Of a stretch of 64,000 nucleotides of DNA, positions 57,124 to 64,000 are shown piece by piece (position 1 is the first letter of the stretch; each line of letters begins with the position of its first letter). The notes under the pieces are model-generated. The model saw nothing but the letters and a program-made list of their open reading frames with translations. It was not told the origin of the DNA and did no database searches. The translations under genes were made by a program, and so were the position numbers. This DNA is from Protopterus annectens (taxonomy: Eukaryota > Chordata > Ceratodontiformes > Protopteridae), in the NCBI RefSeq assembly GCF_019279795.1, contig NC_056740.1:229272852-229336851 (forward strand), in the 5' to 3' direction.

Positions 57124-59310
57124 AGTACTGTCATAACTAGTCGGGAGGAGAAGGTAACCACATACACCACAAACCCAGTCCCACATAGACCTACCACAAC
57201 TGTAAACCAAACACATAAACACAGACAAATATTCCCGGAGGCCTTAATTACAAACACACCACACCAACAGAAGCCTCCAAAGCAGATCACAAGCAACCAC
57301 AACCTCCAAATATAGCACATGCAATGAATAGTACGCAAAGCTGGTGTGCCAAACAGTCACAGGCCAGAAGGAGAAACAACATGCCTGATACAGTTGTAAT
57401 AGGTGTCTGTATAGGCAGACACACTGCTGTCCCACTCACCAGACTGAACAAGGAAAGGGGTACAGTAGGCTGCCTGTAGGCTGCCACAAAATGCCACATA
57501 ACACAAGTGCATGGTCACCCCAAAGCAAGCAGAAATATGATGCACTCAATGTCCATGCTGGTGTGAATGACCTGAGATGTACCTCCCTGGTCAGCATGAA
57601 AAGAGACATGGATGATCCCTCTGAGTATGTACCCCAGGCCGGTATGACACTGGCTGTGTGCAGCATCCAACCCTCACCAAGAATGATGCCACAGTACAAA
57701 CACAGAATGATCATGTTTAACAGCTGGCACAGTTACAGCTGTCAGTCCAAGAGGGTCTAATGTCTGTCTGCTTGAGATGTCAGGCATGACAAGCCATGCT
57801 GCTGTTCCAGGGATGGCTTGCACCTGTTACTCCTGTGCGTCTGGATACTGGATAAGGCCTTTGCCACCTCCATAGAGCATGTAGGCAAGGCCAAGACTAC
57901 CCACCACCCTAGAAACATAGAGTGGTAGGAAACATAAGGGTAATGCTGACCAATGCCAGATGTGTAAACTGCAATATGCATGCCCCTGAGGCACTTCCCA
58001 TTATGGAGAACATCAATGTCTATGCAGTGACAGAAGCCTGCTGCAAGCCTAGTGATAGCACACCAGCACTACTAGGTTATACCACATATCATGTGTTATG
58101 GCCCCAACACCTGCACCAAAACATCAAAGGAGGAGTATCCATATGCAGCACAGACACCCATATGGCCAGGTAACTGACAATGCACAAAGCAGCGGAGACC
58201 ACCCATGTGCACCTAAGTGTAGTCCAAACTGCTGTACAGTCTGTAGCATGTGACAGACCACACTGTCACACACAAGAACTCCACCCAGACATCCTGAAGA
58301 CACTGGACAGTATGAATGTCCCACCAGACAAGGTACACACAAATTACAACATAGGTGGCAAACCATTATGTATGCAAGGAGTAATCAGGGACCTAGGGAC
58401 ACAAGTCGACAGTCTGTCATGCGACACTCCCACAATGCCAATGTGGCTAGGAAGATTGTCGATATTGGACACCCGTATCATGAAAGGATTCACATCTACA
58501 TCAACAGAGGTCACTGTGCGCTGTACTGTTCCCTTATCAGACCCATAATCTAGTACAATGACTCATATGGGATGTACCATACGTGACACCTGCAGCGGTT
58601 CGGGAGACCTCATAGTTACCCCACCAACAGGATAAAGGGTGTGAAATATATGTGATATGCTGCCTGGCTGTAGACACCCCAGCTGAATGCAGTCACAGAC
58701 TGCCTACACAGAGGCATTGTATGTCTGTTGTACAAGGCCATGTCCAACACAGGAGTAATGGACATGCTCCACCACAGGAAATCAAAGCCATTGGAGCTGT
58801 GAGAGTGACGGATGTCAGCCTCAACACATAATGAAATCATAGGTTCATAGGTTCGTACTAGGCTATCTGCCCTAGGGCATTTATAAGCCTAGCCAGAGTG
58901 TATGTGGCTTACACCACCCCTTAGGATGAGAATACTACGCCCTTTTAGGGTTTAGTTTACTATGCCTCTGTCTAGTAGTGACAAAGAGATGACCCCCGGG
59001 GTAAACCTACAGATGTGCTGGAGGGACAGATACATAACCCAGAGGCTCCCCACACCCAGAAACAGGATCCCAATCCATGTTAGGCAGAGCCCCTCACTGA
59101 CACCCCTCAACAGGAATATTGCCAAGTGGATGGATGATCGTACATGTATACTGGGGGTCTTCACTGTGTCACGACCAGACAGAGGCACAGTGAAGAAATT
59201 CATAAATGGCCATAATAGAACATAGCAAGGGGTGGCGAAAGACGCACACACTCTGGCTAGGCTTACTAATGGCCTAGGGTGTATAGCCTAGTATGAACCC
59301 ATGAACCTAT
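57124..59310 (+). mobile_element. CR1 fragment D, decayed, continuing past the duplication edge
   Basis: The esterase part at 57,380-57,860 has VNDLRCTSLVSMKRDMDDPS. The endonuclease start at 57,985-58,165 has ENINVYAVTEACCKPSDSTP. The late reverse transcriptase at 58,310-58,550 has GVIRDLGTQVDS, and the C-terminal end at 59,013-59,110 has RDRYITQRLPTPRNRIPIHV. The 3' end GGCTAGGCTTACTAATGGCC and CCATGAACCTATGAAG is at 59,262-59,313. A large internal part (middle of ORF2) is missing. An opposite-strand CR1 tail is inserted at 58,842-59,012. Confidence 0.74.
58842..59012 (-). mobile_element. CR1 3'-end insertion, opposite strand
   Basis: TCATAGGTTCATAGGTTCGT, TAGGCTATCTGCCCTAGGGC and TAGTGACAAAGAGATGACCC form the antisense CR1 3' end. 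It sits inside the C-terminal coding region of fragment D (before: AGCCTCAACACATA; after: CAGATGTGCTGGAGGGACAG), which closes up when the insert is removed. A very short 5'-truncated copy of about 170 bp. Confidence 0.76.
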
Positions 59311-59459
59311 GAAGATACAAAATGTACAGGACACTTAGGATAATCACAAGGCTTACCCAACTGATGGTAGGAACCATGTTGGGCATCCACAGATATGCTC
59401 CGAATCACACAGGTATTACAAACAACATACCAAACACACACACATATTGCTAACATACA

Positions 59460-61330
59460 ACCTGTCAGGTGCAGTGCAAACACCCCCCAGAGTGCAAAAT
59501 ACATATCCCAGCAGACTGATGGTCCCCTGACATTGCAGATGCTGAGGTAACAGCCATCATCTGCAAAGCAGAACACACAGCAGCAAAGGTATGTGATGGT
59601 GTCTTGGGCTGAGGCCAACATGGACTCCAAGAATAATGGAATGCCAAATCACACTACTGCCCAATGTCAGCCTTACCACAGGATATGTACCCAAAGAGCA
59701 GTGTACAACAACAGTGGTCCATCACAACAAAGGTGTTGCCTGAATGGATACTGCAAACTACCACCCCAGGATCCTGACAAGCTTGTTCTGCACAGCTATG
59801 GAAAGGATCAGCATGTACCGCAGACAGAAGGCTATTGTGGACCTACTGATACTGGACCCTACACAGTGTGGCTGTCGTAACTGCAGATCCTGCCCCTAAA
59901 CATGTTTGACCCATTTGAAGCCGTCATTAAGGTCATTGATGAGGGCAATGTGGTCCACACAGCGTAGCTGGACTGTGCACATGCTTCTAGACAATACCGT
60001 ACGAGTTCAGTATGGATATGTTCACCAGCTTAAATATATACCCCTATGTCAGTAGAGGGGTTGCAAACCAGACCAAGGACAGAACTGACATGGTCAGACA
60101 TGCCGCATCCATGTCAGACTACAAAGCAGATATGAGTGGCATCCCACAAGGCCTGGTCTTGCCCCCCCCCATTCTGTATTTATGTCCCATAGGTATAGGC
60201 CAACATGGAATGACTGTGACTGAACATGTATGCAGAGGAGTACAAACAGCCCACCATATCCAACCCCCAGCTGACACAAGCAACCCACAAAAGGGCCACC
60301 TACAAACAGACAACTGGAGCCATAGCCATGTCAGCAAGCTAATCGCAGAACTGTGTATATAGACAACCACCGTGGATATACAGTAAGTGCCCACAAATTA
60401 CCACACAGGTGTTAACCCATGACGTACCTAACATGTAATGTGAGACCTGGGTACAGAAGGTGATGGATATCCTGCACTGGACAAACATGTGGCTGTAGTG
60501 TTATAGAAACATATACTATATACCCACCCAAACATGAAGGTTGGCAGATGTAGATAAGGGGAAGTCACTGTGGCTCTGCAGTCATCCTCCATCAGCGTCA
60601 CAATTGACTACAATAGCCCCTGTGGGATATACCGCAGCAGACACCTCCATCAACTGTAAAGTCCACAACAGTACCCCACCAGGAGTAGCAAAGAGCATGA
60701 ACAGATGCCATGTGTTGCCTGAGTAAACAAACTGCAGCCCCACACACTGCCATACTGCCCAGCTACAGGCAGGCTGTGCCTGATGTATGAAGCCATGTCC
60801 AACCTGGAATCAATGAACATGCTGCACCTTGTACAATCTGAATGGCAGTGAGCTATGCACATGAGACCTGAACCCCAGCACTGACATACATAGGACAAGC
60901 TGTACAGAATGATCCATAACACAGAAGGCACCCCCACTCTTCAGTAAACTCCTGGTACAGGTCAGCCAGAGAGTCACATATCGACACCCCTCAAGAGGAA
61001 TCCTGAGTGGATGGGAGATGGTAGGCTAACCCTGGGTATCACTGTTATGTCAGAGGTAGACGGAGGCACAGTATACTAACCATGACATATGTCATGGCAA
61101 ACTCCAGTTACAATGTGTGTCGAAGGACAAACACACACCCTGTGACTAGCATCAGAAATGGCCTAGGGAACATCACTAGTGTTTGCCAATGTCCACCCAT
61201 GTTGTGGAATACACTAGCAATGTTGGACGAGCCTGGTGTAGGTAGTCCATATCTGAACATAATGCAATATGGTCATATGTGCACAACTGGCCCCTACACA
61301 GTCTGTTGTGCTCACTATGAAGATGTCAAG
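59460..61330 (+). mobile_element. CR1 fragment E, decayed reverse transcriptase region
   Basis: Nucleotide and residue similarity to copy B in order: GGACCCTACACAGTGTGGCT (LDPTQ block, 59,849), GATGAGGGCAATGTGGTCCACACAGC (59,938), MSGIPQG (60,132-60,152, RT box 5), CTGTGCCTGATGTATGAAGC (60,773) and, near 61,160-61,240, a C-terminal-like block with PMLWNTLA. Frames are destroyed. It may represent more than one insertion. Confidence 0.62.
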
Positions 61331-61974
61331 CAATCATAGGACTAAAGCCCAGGATACTGTCCACCACAGTGAAAGTACTGAACCAGTACACTATACGGTA
61401 CTACAGTGTTAGGTCATTATGAAAGTATGTTGAGAACTGTCTGCAAAGTATCCCATGCAATCCCTGCAGGCACAGTATAATCCCTGTTGTGGCAGACACG
61501 AAGCAGTTGGCCAGTTAGTACACAACGTGACACCCAACACACAACCATAAACGTGAGCTATTGTTGAAGTTCACACACACCCAAATATGTGGTGGACTTC
61601 AGAGTGCAACATATGGAAAGCTCACACTGGGCATGCTCGCACACTTTGATAAATGAGGCATATGTCAGACAACATGCCATGGAAAGGCTGAACTGGGCAT
61701 GCTCACACACTTAGGCCATATCTCCGTTTAGCAGTTGGCCACACATCTGGTATTTGGACGTGTCAGTCCAGGAACCAACCACAACACAGCTATCTGCCCA
61801 GTGCACACAGTAAATGACTACAGAGACATAAGTGATATAGTGGATCGCCGTCATATGCAAACATCTTCCACAGATACACAAGTTGGTCATAGGAACAGGG
61901 AATGCTATGGCAATAAAGACCTGCAAACAGTAGAACAGCACAACAAATATTGTGCATCCGACAATTGAACATAT
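61331..61974. other. CA-rich sequence, no gene recognised
   Basis: Composition resembles the decayed CR1 around it. A diverged direct repeat of about 80 bp (GGCATGCTCGCACACTT at 61,631 and GGCATGCTCACACACTT at 61,693) is present. No readable coding signature. Confidence 0.4.
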
Positions 61975-62290
61975 GGGTGTAGAGGTCAATACTAGGCTTG
62001 TTGCCCTAGGGAATGACAGCTCAGCCAGAGTGTGCTTGGCATCTGCATCCCCAGTACAGTAGGCTACTGTGCTTGGCATCTGCATCCCCAGTACAGTAGG
62101 CTACTGTGCCACTGTAAAGTAGGTCACATAAGGCAACATGTGAGGCTAGTGAGCTGTGCCTCTGTCAAGCAGGGGCACCGTGGAGGTCCAAGGGATTGAA
62201 TGTGCTAAGCCACAGCCATGTTGTTGGTGTGTGCTGGGAGAGGGTTGCTGAGGATCTCTGACAGTAGGTGTCCATCAATAACAGACTGAG
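61975..62290 (-). mobile_element. CR1 3'-end fragment with internal 43-bp duplication
   Basis: TACTAGGCTTGTTGCCCTAGGG, CAGCCAGAGTGTGCTTGGC and GCCTCTGTCAAGCAGGGGCA align with the antisense CR1 end at 58,850-58,990. Inside, GTGCTTGGCATCTGCATCCC through TAGGCTACT is repeated directly at about 62,032-62,070 and 62,071-62,110. Confidence 0.66.
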
Positions 62291-63180
62291 GGGAGCCCTA
62301 TCTGCATTCTCTGGACAATTCCACTGTCAACACTGTGTTGTAATGATTATGTGTGAATGAAGTGCCATGCCGGAACTGTTCACAGATGTCCTCCCTCTGT
62401 GGGCTACAGCTCTGCAATGTATTGGCTCACTCTGTCTGTTGCAGGCGCATATATGGCTGGTGTACAGCTGACAGGTGTCTTGTTGTGGAGCAGTCATGGG
62501 TATATGTTGGATAGCATGATCAATGCAAACCTTACACATGCTCATAGAATGCAATTGTCAAGGATTATGCTGAGTGGCCAGTATAGCCCCAGCATGGGTC
62601 CTCTGAAGTCGTCCACCCCAGTCTTCACAAGTGTAGAGTCTGCTTGTGCTAAATACAGTTTGTGTGCAGTGACAACCTTGCCTGGGGGTGGAGATGGGAT
62701 ATGGATGTCAGGGAAGGTGGGTATGGTCCGATATATCAACAATGGTGGTCTATCTCTGGTGTGGAACAGTGAGTACCCACGTTGCAGATGGACAGGTGCA
62801 ATATGTATTCCCCCCACAATGTGGCTGTGGTGTGTGGTTCTGCCATAGCACATGGACCCACAAATTGTAGTGGCTGTAGGGTAAAGTGGTAGAGGCCTGA
62901 GTGGTTCTCACACACAATATGCCTGTACCTGATGTTAACAACTGGAATGGTGTATGTGAACACCTGCATATCCCGGCACTGTTCCCAGGAAGCTAAGTGT
63001 GTGTCCTGGATGTGGGTGTGGTGTTCTGGACTGGTTGTGTTGTGTGTTACAGGTCCTGTGGTCACAAAGCATGGTATAGAACATAACCTGCCAGTGCGAT
63101 GTGCATATCTGACCCTGACGTAGGTGGCTGCAAATGCATATATATGCTATCCCCCACCTGACAGGTAGTACTACATGTAC
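62291..63180. other. No gene or element recognised
   Basis: Frames up to 163 codons occur on both strands, but none shows a motif I recognise. The base composition (TG-rich) makes long spurious frames likely. I see nothing further. Confidence 0.4.
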
Positions 63181-63189
63181 ATACCTCTG

Positions 63190-63331
63190 TAGAAATAAAG
63201 ATGTCAGCACCCTATAAATACTGCAGGTGCAGAACAGATGCCCAGTAATTCGGATAGTGCACTCTGCTAATGCGTCTCCCTCAAGTGTCATAATATAGTT
63301 AGGTAGGGGTTTGAATCCTGAAAATGCTCTG

Positions 63332-63418
<87 letters not shown>

Positions 63419-64000
63419 TTTGTGTGTGTGTGAAAGGCCGTGAGAGGGAAATGTCCCTTTTGGCAACTGGGAAAACACTACAGGATGCACATTCCCCTTT
63501 CTAAACACTGATGATGTCAGCACCCTATAAGTACAGCAGGAGAAGGGAAACCTCCCAGTAATGCGAATAGCATGCTCTGCTAATGCGTCCGTCTCGAGTG
63601 TCATAACATAGGTAGGTAGGGGTTTGAATCCTGTAAATGCTCAGTGTGTGTGGAGGGGGTTAGTGTGTGTTCAAGACTGTATGAAAGAAATATCCCTTTT
63701 GCCAACTAGGAGAACACACTACAGGATGCACATTCCCCTTTCTAAACACTGATGATGTCAGCACCCTATAAGTGCAGCAGGAGAAGGGAATCCTCCCAGT
63801 AATGCGAATAGCACGCTCTGCTAATGCGTCCGTCTCGAGTGTCATAACATAGTTAGGTAGTGGTTTGAATCCTCCAAATGGCAAGTGTGTGTGTTTGGAT
63901 GAGGGGAGTTAGTGTGTGTGCAATTTTGTGTGAGGGAAATGTCCCTTTTGGCAACTGGGAGAACACACTACAGGATGCACATTCCCCTTTCTAAACACAG
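63190..64000. repeat. Tandem repeat, period about 241 bp, with tRNA-like box B, runs off the right edge
   Basis: Three units are aligned on GATGTCAGCACCCTATAA at about 63,200, 63,513 and 63,754. The last two are 241 bp apart; the first is longer because of a (TG)n run of about 95 bp at 63,332-63,430. Each unit carries CTCTGCTAATGCGTC, then GGTTTGAATCCT at 63,308, 63,621 and 63,862, which fits a pol III box B with one mismatch. Units end with ACTACAGGATGCACATTCCC. Confidence 0.88.

Larger units (their letters stand above)
52471..57776. repeat. Segmental duplication, copy 2
   Basis: Collinear with 43,285-49,920 except for the missing 1,279 bp (junction at 57,123/57,124) and scattered small indels. 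The left edge adjoins the Penelope-like element after about 17 bp of unassigned sequence. At the right edge the CR1 continues naturally, so this copy keeps the ancestral right-hand context. Confidence 0.92.

Noticed and set aside
62357-62848. 163-codon plus-strand frame
   Set aside because: An overlapping 103-codon antisense frame and TG-rich composition suggest chance; no motif seen.
63299-63604. Frame with a long Thr-His run
   Set aside because: Product of the (TG)n microsatellite in the terminal tandem repeat.
1-64000. CRISPR arrays, bacterial operons, rRNA or free-standing tRNA genes
   Set aside because: None seen. Direct repeats here are eukaryotic tandem repeats without spacer structure, and tRNA-like segments are SINE heads.

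Overview
The window looks like a piece of a repeat-rich, probably very large, vertebrate genome. The sequence is AT-rich non-coding DNA crowded with CR1, L1 and CR1/L2-type LINEs, tRNA-derived SINEs, Harbinger elements, a Penelope-like element and several miniature inverted-repeat elements. Only one host coding exon is convincing. It is a + strand first coding exon (33,647-33,814) of a furin-family proprotein convertase, closest by memory to PCSK6 (PACE4). It encodes a signal peptide and the start of the prodomain, ends at a canonical splice donor, and sits in a locally CpG-rich stretch. If that is right, everything from 33,815 to 64,000 lies in its first coding intron, because the next exon is not visible. 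A lobe-finned fish, amphibian or early ray-finned fish would fit the repeat mix and intron size, but the species cannot be fixed from the sequence.

Left part (1-33 kb): a Harbinger element on the minus strand runs off the left edge with an open transposase reading frame. Next come a pogo/Tigger-like element with TA target duplication (3,555-4,342), a palindromic element (about 4.76-5.22 kb), and a three-level nest on the minus strand (5.2-10.7 kb): an L1 interrupted by an older CR1/L2-type LINE, itself interrupted by a younger one with an open 469-residue reverse transcriptase frame. A SINE with a perfect 20-bp target duplication follows at 10.77 kb. Between 11.8 and 13.9 kb there are a Harbinger relic, TA and TG microsatellites and hairpin repeats. 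From 13.9 to 20.4 kb lie two CR1 copies in tandem; the second is nearly full length, with a zinc-finger plus SGNH-esterase ORF1 and an endonuclease-reverse transcriptase ORF2. CR1-tailed SINEs, a retroviral pol fossil, a second L1, a long hairpin element (28.1-28.9 kb) and a 233-bp tandem duplication fill the rest.

Right part (33.8-64 kb): after about 9 kb of quiet intron come a 36-bp minisatellite, a SINE carrying a LINE 3' tail, and a direct duplication of about 5.3-6.6 kb (43,285-49,920 and 52,471-57,776). Each copy holds a decayed LINE, a Harbinger element with a broken DDE transposase, and CR1 ORF1 remnants. The two copies are separated by a Penelope-like element (49,921-52,453) with an inverted, twin-priming-like structure that lies at the duplication junction. 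The last 6 kb are strongly decayed CR1 pieces and a tandem repeat of about 241 bp that continues past the right edge.

The features mostly do not cooperate as a pathway; the story is the layering of mobile elements in and around a convertase gene. Apart from the convertase exon, the coding sequences belong to transposons.
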